The position numbers and the translations under genes are program-made. A stretch of DNA of 64,000 nucleotides, taken from a sulfur-oxidizing endosymbiont of Gigantopelta aegis (GTDB taxonomy: Bacteria; Pseudomonadota; Gammaproteobacteria; GRL18). Each line of letters begins with the position of its first letter. Position 1 is the first letter of the stretch. The notes beneath the pieces were generated by a model, which made no database searches, was not told the DNA's origin, and was given only the letters and a program-made list of their open reading frames with translations. This document shows positions 1 through 8,711 of the stretch, one piece after another. The DNA lies in contig NZ_JAEHGE010000001.1 in assembly GCF_016097415.1 (NCBI RefSeq), positions 4,108,610 to 4,172,609 of the forward strand, written 5' to 3'.

Positions 1-2000
1 CGCCCTGCCCGTCCAGCTTCCTGTAAATAATTTTCAACTGATCCGGGAATGTCATAATGAATCACCAAACGCACATCTTCTTTATCAATCCCCATACCAA
101 AGGCGTTGGTGGCACAAATAAGTCGAAACTCACCCGCCACAAAGCGCTCCAGAATATCCCTTTTTGCCGATGCATCCAGACCGGCATGAAAATAGCTCAC
201 GGACAAATCTTGTGCCTGACTGAGATCTTCGGCAAGTTGTTCTACTTTTTTTCGGGTCGCACAATAAATCACACAACTACCACTTTGCCCATCCGCAAAG
301 CAATTTTTGGTCAGTTCAATAATTTGTGCAAGTTTATTATGTGCCTGAGCAGGCACCACGTCATAGAGCAAATTTTGTCGCTCAACTCCACCCTCAAAAC
401 GTCTTAAATCACAGCCCAATTGCTGTTTGAAATGATGACAAATATCATCAATAACATCCATCTTTGCCGTAGCGGTATAGCACCAGATAGGCGGAGGCGT
501 TTCTTTTTGTTGTGCTGCAATCTGCGCAATCACCTTGGCACAATATAAATAATCAGGCCGAAAATCATGTCCCCATTTTGATAAGCAGTGTGCCTCATCA
601 AACACCCAGGCACCAATCTGACGGGATAAAAGTACCTGTTTGACGCGGCGATTACGTAATTGCTCAGGCGATAGATATAAGATGCTAATGTCGCCCAGAC
701 GCACCGCTTCTAGCACCGCACTTCGTTCTGTCATGGTGAGCATGCCATAAACGGCTGCAACACTTTCAATGCCGACTTTATCTTTGAGGTTATCAACCTG
801 ATCTTTCATCAAAGCCTGTAGTGGTGAAATAACAATCGTCAATGCCCCATTGCGTTTGTTCTTTATCAAGGCTGGTAATTGGAAGCAAAGTGACTTGCCT
901 CCGCCAGTCGGTAGAATAGCCAATAACGACTCAGATCGAATTGCCGCATCAATAATTTCTTTTTGTAAGGCTGTGCCATCTGCCTGCAAGCGAAAATCAT
1001 CCCATTCATAATAGTTTTGCAGATGCAATCGGGCATCAAAATTATCGCGACAATAATCACATGATACATCACCACAAGGTGTTTCACGTAGTTGATGAAT
1101 CAGTATTTTTGTCGCGGGAAACTGGTGCCATACCCAGGCAGGTAAAATAGAATTAGTATCAGCAAGCTGTAGCCAGGCAACTGCATAGGCCAAACTAAGT
1201 GCATGAATTTTTTGTTGCCGAAAATCTTTTATTAACTGCCGTAATTGATTGGCACAACACTTATCCACCAGACAATCAGCTATCAGCATCTCAATTCTTC
1301 TAATAGGCTTTTCTGCTACCACTCCGGCTTTCTTCTCAGCCTTCTTTTCAAATAGCACCTCATGGCTCACATCGGCCATCACTTCCGCCAGCCCAATAGT
1401 ATCTATAGTTGAATCAGAATGATGCCGAAAAAGACTGGCATAAAGGTCAATTAAACTAGGATTCTGCCGATATTGCTGCTTTAATGCGTCATACTGTTCA
1501 CTAAAAACGCTCAAAGCCAACTGCGCATCAGCAACCGGATTGTTATAACTATCCTTAATGATTTTATAGTCTTTTATCAGACGGTGATATGGATTTTTTG
1601 GAAAGGCTAGTGGGGATAGGAATAAAGTGTCGATAACCGGTAAAGTGTCGATAACCGGTAAAGTGTCGATAACCGGTAAAGTGTCTACAACCGGCAAAGT
1701 GTCTACAACCAGCAAAGTGTCTACAACCAGCAAAGAGTCTACAACCAGCAAAGAGTCGATAACGGGTTCTGCCAAATTAGCTAGTCTCTGCTGTTTCAGC
1801 CAGGGTAAATCATGATGTAGAATATTATGCCCTAGGAGGAATTTAGCTTTTTCAGCTAAGCGATTAAGCTGTTCAATAGCACCGGCATAATCATTGCGAA
1901 TATCCAGCCTTTGCTCACCAAGCACAGCCCCCAGATGCAATAATTTTTTTGCATCTTTACTGATTTCTAAATCTAAGGATAAAATCTGTTCAAGAGGCAT
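1..2000 (-). CDS. DEDD exonuclease-RecQ helicase fusion (3' end outside window)
   Basis: Reading leftward from ATG at 1998-2000 the frame stays open to the window edge. The N-terminal part resembles a DnaQ/RNase T-type 3'-5' exonuclease: LSLDLEIS near the start, GHNILHHDLPWL further on, then VIDTL followed by FLSPLAFP. After a linker comes a RecQ-type SF2 helicase: Walker A LLAILPTGGGKSLCFQLPA, DEAHCLSKWGHDFRPDY, and CATNAFGMGIDKEDVRLVIH, ending in the EAGRAG motif at the edge. The expected activity is ATP-dependent 3'-5' unwinding in DNA repair coupled to a nuclease domain. Eight tandem hexapeptide repeats (1627-1770) interrupt the exonuclease part. It is transcribed divergently from the SNF2 gene. 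C-terminal domains are unseen. The helicase call is firm; nuclease activity is inferred. Confidence 0.88.
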   Translation of the reverse strand, partial: MPLEQILSLDLEISKDAKKLLHLGAVLGEQRLDIRNDYAGAIEQLNRLAEKAKFLLGHNILHHDLPWLKQQRLANLAEPVIDSLLVVDSLLVVDTLLVVDTLPVVDTLPVIDTLPVIDTLPVIDTLFLSPLAFPKNPYHRLIKDYKIIKDSYNNPVADAQLALSVFSEQYDALKQQYRQNPSLIDLYASLFRHHSDSTIDTIGLAEVMADVSHEVLFEKKAEKKAGVVAEKPIRRIEMLIADCLVDKCCANQLRQLIKDFRQQKIHALSLAYAVAWLQLADTNSILPAWVWHQFPATKILIHQLRETPCGDVSCDYCRDNFDARLHLQNYYEWDDFRLQADGTALQKEIIDAAIRSESLLAILPTGGGKSLCFQLPALIKNKRNGALTIVISPLQALMKDQVDNLKDKVGIESVAAVYGMLTMTERSAVLEAVRLGDISILYLSPEQLRNRRVKQVLLSRQIGAWVFDEAHCLSKWGHDFRPDYLYCAKVIAQIAAQQKETPPPIWCYTATAKMDVIDDICHHFKQQLGCDLRRFEGGVERQNLLYDVVPAQAHNKLAQIIELTKNCFADGQSGSCVIYCATRKKVEQLAEDLSQAQDLSVSYFHAGLDASAKRDILERFVAGEFRLICATNAFGMGIDKEDVRLVIHYDIPGSVENYLQEAGRAG
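1627..1770. repeat. Eight 18-bp tandem repeats inside exonuclease-RecQ gene
   Basis: The unit GTGTCGATAACCGGTAAA occurs three times exactly (1627-1680). Four copies of the variant GTGTCTACAACCRGCAAA type follow (to 1752), then a partial diverged copy (1753-1766). The unit length is a multiple of three, so on the minus strand it encodes repeated VIDTLP / VVDTLL hexapeptides without breaking the frame. VIDTL is itself an ordinary part of this exonuclease fold, so the array looks like expansion of a native motif. Confidence 0.95.
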
Positions 2001-2190
2001 TATTATCCTGTCTATTAAAACCTAAAGTAAAAGTTGAAAGCTCAGTGAAAAATCGTCTAACGCATTCATACTATAACACTTTATTTGATAATAGGTCATT
2101 TCAAGAGAAGAATAAATATCATTAATATGGTAGTATTTATTGTTCAATATTGAGCCATCTTATGTCCAGTTGGAGTGAAATCTTATAGCA

Positions 2191-4929
2191 ATGTCACAAG
2201 TAGCAATGTCACAAGTAGAAATGTCACAACATATTACTGTTTTACCTTCTGGTCATCTCCAGTATCATCATGATTTAGCACATAAGCAGGCAGAACAAAC
2301 CCAAGCCCAGCACATTGACCAAGCTTTCAAACAATCGGTTGCCGCCGGTTTATTTGCCTTAGTTTGCCTTAAAGATGATAAGGACTTATCAATATCACTC
2401 AAATATTGGCGATATTTTACTCATCAATATATGGCCGCCCGGTGCCATGAAAGTGCCACAGAACAAGATATTCAAGCCATTTCTCCACAGTTGGACAGTC
2501 ATTCTTTACTCAAAAACAGACCACCCATGCAGGGCAGTGAATATTTATCTGCTGAAACTTATAATAAACTCTGGTTTGATTTTGACCAATGGTTTTGCCA
2601 GCAGGTCAATACCTCAAGCGATACCTTAGAAAACTTTTTAAAGAAAACAGCCCCGCAATGGCATCAGGTTGGCCGAGTCTGTTTTCATTTAGCCGAAAAC
2701 AAAAATGATATCGACTACCCTTTTGCCTTTATCGCAACCTATGTACCCAAACAATCCAAGCAGGGAAAAACTCAACATAAACCTTTGGGCAAAGCATTAG
2801 AAGAATATGCGGGATCAGATAATAAAAAAGAATTGATCCACTTATTAAAGCCTATCAATCTAGCCAGCCAAACTAGCCCATTAATTGCAGATTTAGTCTC
2901 AAGCGGTGATATTTATTCACCCCTTGCCTGGACCAGTGTCGAAGCCTATGAATTTTTAACCTCAGTACCCGATTATACTGAAAGTGGTGTTATTGTTAAG
3001 CTACCTAACTGGTGGAAAAAAAGAGCCCGTCCCACTGTTAGCATCAGCATAGGCAATGCCTCACAAAAAAACTTTTCCACTGACCATTTATTAGATTTCA
3101 ATCTCAATCTGGTGTTGGGCGATGAACAATTAAGCCCACAAGAACTGGAGCAAATCTTATCCTCTGACGAGGGACTGATCTTTTTAAAAGGTCAGTGGAT
3201 TGAAGTGAATAAAGATAAAATTAACCAGGCGCTGGCACACTGGCAGTCAGTTGAACAGGAGTATGGTGCAAATGGTATTAGTTTTATTGAAGGTATGCGA
3301 TTATTAGCAGGCACCACCTCTGACTTAAACGATAAACATTCTAATGAGCAGGAACAGCAATGGTCATTTGTCAATGCAGGTCAAGGCTTAAGTAGCATAT
3401 TGGATGGTCTGAGAAACCCTGAAAACATCAAAGCCAACCAGCCTGGCAAAGCACTAAAAGCCTCATTAAGAGACTATCAATCAATTGGCGTCAATTGGTT
3501 ACATGAACTCAGCCAACTCGGCCTAGGGGCTTGTCTTGCTGATGATATGGGCTTAGGAAAAACTATTCAGATTATTTCTTTATTGCTCATATTAAAAAAA
3601 CAGGCACTCAAGAAAAAAGACCTCATTTCTTACCCCTCTCTGCTAGTGTTACCGGCTTCATTACTGAATAACTGGAAAGATGAAATCACTAAGTTTGCCC
3701 CGTCGCTCAATTGTTTTTTTATTCACGGTTCAATGATTAGCAAATCTGAATTGATAAAAATGGCCGAAAACAGTACCACAATGAATGTTTTTGAACATTA
3801 TGACCTAATCATTACCAGCTATGGCACTCTCATGAGACAGGACTGGTTATTGGAATTAAACTGGCATCTGGCCATTATTGATGAGGCTCAGGCAATCAAA
3901 AATTCCAATAGTCGGCAAACTAAACAGGTGAAAAAAATAAAAGCCCGTTCACGTATTGCTTTGACTGGCACCCCCATTGAAAACAGGATATCTGATTTAT
4001 GGTCATTGTTTGACTTTATATGCCCAGGCTTGCTTGGCAGCCCAGCTAAGTTTAAACAATTTATAAAATCACTGGAAGCCAGAAAGGTACAACAATACGC
4101 CCCCTTACGCAATTTGATCAGTCCTTATATTTTAAGGCGCTTAAAAACAGATAAAAAAATTATCAGCGATTTACCCGATAAAACCGAAGTTCAGTCTTAT
4201 TGTCAGCTGACCAAGAAACAAGCGGTTATATACCAAAAAACGGTCAAGCAACTCGCCAAAATTCTGAATGAAGTCAAAGGCATCAATCGCCGAGGCCAGA
4301 TTCTAGCATTCATGTTAAAATTAAAACAACTTTGCAATCACCCCTCGCAAATGAATGGCGATGACGAATATCTTGCCAAAGACAGCGGCAAATTTTTAAG
4401 ATTGGCAGAAATCTGTCAGGAAATTGCTGATAAGCAGGAAAAAGTATTAATTTTTACCCAATTCCGAGAAATTATTGCGCCAATGAATCTTTTTTTAAAC
4501 AACTTATTCGAACAACCTGGCTTAGTTTTACATGGTGGAACGTCAGTCAAAAAACGCAAAGAAATGGTTGATTTATTTCAGGATGAAACCGGTCCCAGCC
4601 ACTTTATTTTATCACTAAAAGCAGGCGGTACCGGACTCAATCTAACCGCTGCCTCCCATGTTATTCACTTTGACCGCTGGTGGAATCCTGCAGTAGAAAA
4701 TCAGGCAACTGATCGGGCATTTCGTATCGGACAAAAAAATAATGTGCTGGTTCACAAATTTATCTGCAAAGGTTCCATTGAAGAAAAAATCGATGCCCTT
4801 ATCAATGATAAAACAAAATTGGCCAGTGAGATATTGTCCGATAATGGCAAAGAAGTAAAACTGACAGAAATGAGCAATGAGGAACTCATCCAACTTGTTT
4901 CCTTAGATGTTAATCAAACCCAGACTTAA
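2191..4929 (+). CDS. SNF2-family DEAD/DEAH-box ATPase/helicase
   Basis: A 912-residue protein with a large N-terminal region and a C-terminal SNF2 motor. Motifs in order: LADDMGLGKTIQIISLLL (Walker A, about residue 447), IIDEAQAIKN (DEAQ box), ALTGTPIENR, ILRRLKTDK, then the helicase C domain with LHGGTSVKKRKEMVDLF and an arginine-finger region ending in DRAFRIGQ. It should be an ATP-driven double-stranded DNA translocase or remodeller. Three in-register candidate starts exist because a 15-bp unit repeats at the 5' end (MSQVA-MSQVE-MSQ). A GGAG at 2172-2175 lies 15 nt before the first ATG, so the true start is uncertain. The SWIM protein gene follows with its start 13 bp past this stop; such pairs are common and suggest a joint function. 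Confidence 0.93.
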   Translation: MSQVAMSQVEMSQHITVLPSGHLQYHHDLAHKQAEQTQAQHIDQAFKQSVAAGLFALVCLKDDKDLSISLKYWRYFTHQYMAARCHESATEQDIQAISPQLDSHSLLKNRPPMQGSEYLSAETYNKLWFDFDQWFCQQVNTSSDTLENFLKKTAPQWHQVGRVCFHLAENKNDIDYPFAFIATYVPKQSKQGKTQHKPLGKALEEYAGSDNKKELIHLLKPINLASQTSPLIADLVSSGDIYSPLAWTSVEAYEFLTSVPDYTESGVIVKLPNWWKKRARPTVSISIGNASQKNFSTDHLLDFNLNLVLGDEQLSPQELEQILSSDEGLIFLKGQWIEVNKDKINQALAHWQSVEQEYGANGISFIEGMRLLAGTTSDLNDKHSNEQEQQWSFVNAGQGLSSILDGLRNPENIKANQPGKALKASLRDYQSIGVNWLHELSQLGLGACLADDMGLGKTIQIISLLLILKKQALKKKDLISYPSLLVLPASLLNNWKDEITKFAPSLNCFFIHGSMISKSELIKMAENSTTMNVFEHYDLIITSYGTLMRQDWLLELNWHLAIIDEAQAIKNSNSRQTKQVKKIKARSRIALTGTPIENRISDLWSLFDFICPGLLGSPAKFKQFIKSLEARKVQQYAPLRNLISPYILRRLKTDKKIISDLPDKTEVQSYCQLTKKQAVIYQKTVKQLAKILNEVKGINRRGQILAFMLKLKQLCNHPSQMNGDDEYLAKDSGKFLRLAEICQEIADKQEKVLIFTQFREIIAPMNLFLNNLFEQPGLVLHGGTSVKKRKEMVDLFQDETGPSHFILSLKAGGTGLNLTAASHVIHFDRWWNPAVENQATDRAFRIGQKNNVLVHKFICKGSIEEKIDALINDKTKLASEILSDNGKEVKLTEMSNEELIQLVSLDVNQTQT

Positions 4930-4942
4930 CGAAGAGAATACG

Positions 4943-5941
4943 ATGTCTTATTATGGTTATGCCCCCTATGTTCCCGTGGCCAAACGTAAAGAAAAAGCCA
5001 AAAAAGAAATGCGTAAACTGGCCAAGAAAGGTATTGAGATCCAGCCTATTACTATTCAGGGGCGCATCATCAGCAAGTCTTTTTGGGGCAAGGCCTGGTG
5101 TGAGCACCTAGAACAATATAGCGACTTTTCCAATCGCCTCCCAAGAGGACAAACTTATGCGCGTAATGGCTCTGTCTGTCATTTGTCCATAGAACAGGGA
5201 CTTATCAATGCTTATGTTTATGGTTCAGAGCTCTATAAAATCATCATAAAAATAAGCCCTCTAGACAAGAGTAAATGGCTTGATATACAAACAGAATGTG
5301 CAGGTCAAATTGATTCATTACTCGCCTTATTACAGGGAAAAATATCCGATAGCGTCATGCAAGTTGTGACTGATCCGAAAAAAGGTCTTTTTCCCCTCTC
5401 AAATGAAATCAAGATGCATTGTGATTGTCCCGATGGTGCTTATCTCTGTAAACATATTGCTGCCGTTATTTATGGTGTAGGCCACCGTCTGGATACTGCA
5501 CCTGAAAGCCTTTTTTTATTACGCAAAGTCGATCAAAACAAACTGATTTCAAAAATCAAATTACCCATTTCTGATAAGCCTAAAAAGCGTCAGCTCAAAG
5601 GTGAACTAAGTGATATTTTTGGCATCGATCTTGGTGATGAAAATAGCATTAATATCGTAGAGCGCCCCATAAAAAAACAAACCACGCGCAAGCCCATCTC
5701 AAAAACAAAACAAAAAATTAGAAAAAGAACTATCCGCCCCACAGGAAAAAGTATTAGCCGACTGAGGAATAAATTTGCTATGAACATCTCTCAGTTTGCC
5801 CGCTTAATTGGCGTCAGCAACACCACCATTGCCAACTGGGAAAAGCGAGACGAGCGATTAATCTTAAAAGAAAAACACTATGAGGCCTTACTATTAGTTA
5901 CTGACTTAGACAAGGAACAGGCTTGGGAGAAATTAGAATAA
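4943..5941 (+). CDS. SWIM zinc-finger protein with C-terminal HTH
   Basis: The likely start is ATG 4943 (MSYYGYAPYVPVAKRK), just after the SNF2 stop and preceded by GAAGAGAA. An in-frame ATG at 4907 would overlap the upstream gene. The SWIM motif is CDCPDGAYLCKHIAAV (CxC...CxH zinc ligands) near residue 160. A Lys/Arg-rich linker follows, then a C-terminal Cro/XRE-like helix-turn-helix: MNISQFARLIGVSNTTIANW. SWIM domains bind DNA or protein partners, and these proteins typically neighbour SNF2 ATPases as here. I infer that it targets the SNF2 motor to DNA. The HTH tail could allow sequence-specific binding or autoregulation. Confidence 0.88.
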   Translation: MSYYGYAPYVPVAKRKEKAKKEMRKLAKKGIEIQPITIQGRIISKSFWGKAWCEHLEQYSDFSNRLPRGQTYARNGSVCHLSIEQGLINAYVYGSELYKIIIKISPLDKSKWLDIQTECAGQIDSLLALLQGKISDSVMQVVTDPKKGLFPLSNEIKMHCDCPDGAYLCKHIAAVIYGVGHRLDTAPESLFLLRKVDQNKLISKIKLPISDKPKKRQLKGELSDIFGIDLGDENSINIVERPIKKQTTRKPISKTKQKIRKRTIRPTGKSISRLRNKFAMNISQFARLIGVSNTTIANWEKRDERLILKEKHYEALLLVTDLDKEQAWEKLE

Positions 5942-6043
5942 TCAGCGACTCTAGTCCAAACCCAAATAAAACAAAGAGACCTAGCACCTTACCAGGACAG
6001 CCTGAGATTCGCAGCAATTTCATTGCTCAGAATTTTAGGTACA

Positions 6044-6300
6044 TCATACTGCTCCGCCAGCGCCGGGCATTTTATAGTCCACATGAGCAATCGCACTCAG
6101 GGTCTGCACGTGCATTTTTTTATTAGAAGAGCGATCAAAACGCTGGGTAATAAAGTGTCGCTGATTGCCTTCATGCAGTAGTTTACAAGGCATCATATTA
6201 ATACCACAGGCTGTGGCCAGCAAGTGATAAACATATTCCATTGCACCATAACCCTGAGGATCAGCAAAGCTTTCTTTATTTTTATTATGTTCACTTACAG
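6044..6300 (-). pseudogene. hipA-like toxin kinase fragment
   Basis: The minus-strand reading gives YGAMEYVYHLLATACG, INMMPCKLLHEG, HFITQRFDR, and HVQTLSAIAHVDYKMPGA. This matches the central part of HipA-family Ser/Thr kinases (the AEYAYYLMAKAAGI...MTRRFDR...LHFDF..PG region). The 5' part is cut by the IS3-type end at 6301. The 3' part stops after MPGAGGAV. A short open stretch in another frame down to about 5989 (AEQYDVPKILSNEIAANL) could be more debris. No kinase active-site motif and no hipB-like partner remain, so this is a dead remnant. Confidence 0.75.
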
Positions 6301-6371
6301 TGGACCCCATTGTCAAGACAGCTTTCTCAAATATTAAGATATAATTCTGTTGGTTATTTATAGTATTAGTC

Positions 6372-6461
6372 TTATCCACATATCCACAGGTCTGCCAGTA
6401 GTCCAGAGACGCTTGCGATATATCTCAGGGCTACTGGCTTGGCCTGTGGATATGTGGACAA
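6372..6461. repeat. Inverted repeat with four DnaA-box-like 9-mers
   Basis: The left arm 6376-6401 (CCACATATCCACAGG...GCCAGTAG) pairs with the right arm 6431-6457 around a 29-base loop. The arms hold overlapping 9-mers: TTATCCACA (6372-6380, identical to the E. coli DnaA box consensus), ATATCCACA (6380-6388), and on the other strand ATATCCACA (6445-6453) and TTGTCCACA (6453-6461). It lies between orfB and the left end of the IS3 element. Confidence 0.85.
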
Positions 6462-6479
6462 GGCGGTTGCCAGTAAAGT

Positions 6480-7455
6480 TGATTATCCTCTCATCATGCT
6501 GCCCGTTTTAAGTCTGGAACAACTTCTTTCATCACGCCATAGATCTCTGCAGGCGTTTTTCCACCGTGTGTACTGTGTGGTCGTTCATGGTTGTAAAACT
6601 CAAAATATTCCTTTAATGAGCTCTTTAGCTCATCAATACTTTGGTAATCCTTGAGGTAAATTTCCTCATTTTTTTACACTTCGCCAGAGTCGTTCAATCA
6701 TAATGTTATCCATTGCTCTGCCTTTGCCGTCCATGCTGATTTTTATATCATTGGCCTTTAGAACACCTGTAAATGCTCTGCTAGTATATTGAGCACCTTG
6801 ATCCGTTTGAAGATTTCTGGCTTTCCATAATGTTATCCATTGCTCTGCCTTTGCCGTCCATGCTGCTGATTTTTATATCATTGGCCTTTAGAACACCTGT
6901 AAATCAAATGCTGATCCGTATTGAAGATTTCTGGCTTTCCATATCGTCGCAGTGCTGTTTCCAGACTACTGATACAAAAGCTTTCTTCCATGCTGGTTGA
7001 CACTTCCCAGGACAGCACAAAACGGCTACTCCAGTCCATAACAGCACTTAGGTAGACAAATCCATGTGGCATCCGTAAATACGTGATATCTGTGCACCAA
7101 ACCTGGTTATTCCTATTAATATCAATTCCTTTGAGCAAATATGGATAGAGGTTATTTACTTTGCAAGGCTTGCTGGTATTGGGTTTTGGTGCCACTGAAA
7201 CCAATCCCATGATCCGCATAAGCCGTTGAACTTTTTACGATTAATTTTATAACATTTCAATCTTAATGCATTACGAATTTGACGACTGCCATAGAATGGA
7301 TGTTTTATGTACAACTCATCAATCAAATTCATTAATGTTAAATCTTTATTTTGCAGAGGCTTTTTAGGTTGATAGTAATAGCTTGAACGGTTCAGGCCGA
7401 TAAGCTCACATTGTTTTTGATGCTCAACTGAGGGTGCTCTTTTTCTATGCAACAC
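6480..7455 (-). pseudogene. IS3-family transposase OrfB (broken)
   Basis: DDE integrase-type transposase. Visible parts: HPFYGSRQIRNALR (HTH_21 region), then NQVWCTDITYLRMPHGFVYLSAVMDWSSR with the first catalytic Asp, and FNTDQ with the second. The segment at about 6702-6777 (containing TTATCCATTGCTCTGCC and TTTGCCGTCCATGCTG) is repeated at about 6829-6904, destroying the frame before the catalytic Glu region. A frame change also occurs near 7200. Non-functional. Confidence 0.85.
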
Positions 7456-7471
7456 CGCTTTTCTGCTCTAC

Positions 7472-7761
7472 TCAGTTGAACATCTTCAACTTTTTTGACA
7501 GCCAGTCAGCCTCTACTTTTAGTTGACCTATTTGGCTGTACAGGTGTTCTTTTTCCTTTTCATGTTCAGCATCTTTATTCTCTAATTTTTTTGAAAAAGT
7601 ATCGGCTGCACCATCAAGCATCTGCTTTTTCCAGCTATTGACCTGGGTGGTGTGCACTTCAAATTCTGACGCAATTTCTGCGACTGTTTTTGACCTTTCA
7701 AAGCCTCAATGGCTACTTTTGCTTTAAATTTGTTGTTGAATGTTTTTCTTTTTGTGCTCAT
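7472..7761 (-). pseudogene. IS3-family OrfA (frameshifted)
   Basis: From ATG 7761 the protein begins MSTKRKTFNNKFKAKVAIEAL, typical of IS3 OrfA. After GQK the frame is lost because the T run at 7687-7691 is one base short. The continuing frame gives VHTTQVNSWKKQMLDG and a coiled-coil/leucine-zipper-like region rich in Lys and Glu. Together they form an HTH plus dimerisation helix. Confidence 0.8.
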
Positions 7762-8019
7762 TTTTTTGTTCCCCGTTAGGTTAGCTCTTATATCTTAACC
7801 TATTGTCCAGTTTTCGGGGTCCACTATAGTAAAGACCCATTAGTATTAGTTAAACTTAAAGTCTTCAGTAATGAAGATCATAGTTAATTGGATATTATCA
7901 CTGATACAATTCTTTGATATTGCCACTTATAGCCTGTAGCCTCATAGTCATCATATCAATAAAATTTTGGCATGACTATCTAAGAAGCATCTTCAGCAAG
8001 AACCATTTTTGCCAAGAAC

Positions 8020-8196
8020 ATGAAGAACATCAGGCTAGAACAGGGAATTTCTCAGGAAAAACTTGCTGAATCATCTGGTTTACACCGAACTTATATTGGG
8101 TCTGTTGAAAGATGTGAACGAAACATTGCTATTGATAACATGGAGAAGATTGCTATAGCACTATCAGTTTCTTTAACAGAACTTCTTTCTAAGTAG
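8020..8196 (+). CDS. Small XRE-family HTH regulator
   Basis: A 58-residue protein, MKNIRLEQGISQEKLAESSG..., almost entirely one Cro/C1-type helix-turn-helix (SQEKLAESSGLHRTYIGSVER, then INIDNMEKIA-like helices). This class of stand-alone XRE regulator often controls restriction-modification or accessory genes. The upstream residues FAKN align with usual family N-termini but have no in-frame ATG, only ATT at 8005, so the 5' end may have been clipped. Its 3' end overlaps the convergent SLOG gene by 24 bp. Confidence 0.8.
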   Translation: MKNIRLEQGISQEKLAESSGLHRTYIGSVERCERNIAIDNMEKIAIALSVSLTELLSK

Positions 8197-8535
8197 GTTT
8201 GCCTTCTGTTGTCTGAAATCAAACACCCTAATACCCTGTTGCACAGCTAGGTTATGCATAGACTCAGTACCTTTACCACCAGGAAATAACACTACAGCAT
8301 CCGCATATATTGCCATTTTTTTATTGCGTATCGGCCCAGCAGCACGTCCATATTGCTTCCAGTCAGCTTTGAAGGCTTTAACTGATATGTTGTGTATGTC
8401 AGCCCAATGTTCACCACTAGCGTCCACACCCTTTGCACCGCCTGAAACCACCTCAGTAATATCCAACATATTTAGTTTTATATAATCTGATTCTGTTAAA
8501 TGGTAGTCACGTCCACCTGCAATGATAACTTTCAT
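8173..8535 (-). CDS. SLOG-domain protein (DUF2493 / YpsA-related)
   Basis: A 120-residue protein beginning MKVIIAGGRDYHLTESDY, with EVVSGGAKGVDASGEHWA and DAVVLFPGGKGTESM. These glycine-rich loops define the SLOG Rossmann-like nucleotide-binding fold (DUF2493). GGAG sits 6 nt before the ATG on the minus strand. SLOG proteins bind nucleotides or nucleotide-derived ligands, and many sit in phage or defence contexts; the ligand here is unknown. It converges on, and overlaps, the XRE gene and diverges from the tandem-RHH gene at 8712. Family call firm, function unknown. Confidence 0.85.
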   Translation of the reverse strand: MKVIIAGGRDYHLTESDYIKLNMLDITEVVSGGAKGVDASGEHWADIHNISVKAFKADWKQYGRAAGPIRNKKMAIYADAVVLFPGGKGTESMHNLAVQQGIRVFDFRQQKANLLRKKFC

Positions 8536-8711
8536 AACTTACTCCAATTGGTAAATTAATACGGGCAGGAATAGTTTGCTCTAATACCCCTCTTGCCTTA
8601 GCATCCTATTTAAAAATATACTGTATAAAATAAAATATAAATTAACAAGAAAAAACTAATGATGCTCAACAGGAATTTTTTACTTCTGGTACACTGAGAA
8701 ATTATTATGAT

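Larger units (their letters stand above)
6301..7823 (-). mobile_element. Degenerate IS3-family element with TGGACCCC ends
   Basis: The outer ends TGGACCCC (6301) and GGGGTCCA (ending 7823) form short terminal inverted repeats. Inside are an orfA (HTH_Tnp_1 type) and an orfB (rve/DDE integrase) reading leftward. The element cuts a hipA-like gene at its left end. No clear target duplication is seen. It is inactive: orfA has a one-base deletion in a T run (7687-7691) and orfB carries an internal duplication of about 70 bp. The 3' tail carries an inverted repeat with DnaA-box-like 9-mers (6372-6461). Confidence 0.85.

Noticed and set aside
866-1087. Minus-strand 73-codon frame
   Set aside because: It is out of frame with, and entirely inside, the RecQ helicase region carrying Walker A and DEAH motifs.
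1627-1770. Possible CRISPR array
   Set aside because: The units are 18 bp, directly adjacent without spacers, and in frame inside a gene; no cas genes nearby.
1627-1815. Plus-strand reading frame rich in SITGKV repeats
   Set aside because: It is the complement of the repeat array within the minus-strand exonuclease-RecQ gene, which has clear homology and runs through it.
6372-6461. Chromosomal origin (oriC) based on DnaA boxes
   Set aside because: The boxes lie inside an IS3 element. No dnaA, dnaN or gidA gene is close, so this is not the expected origin context.
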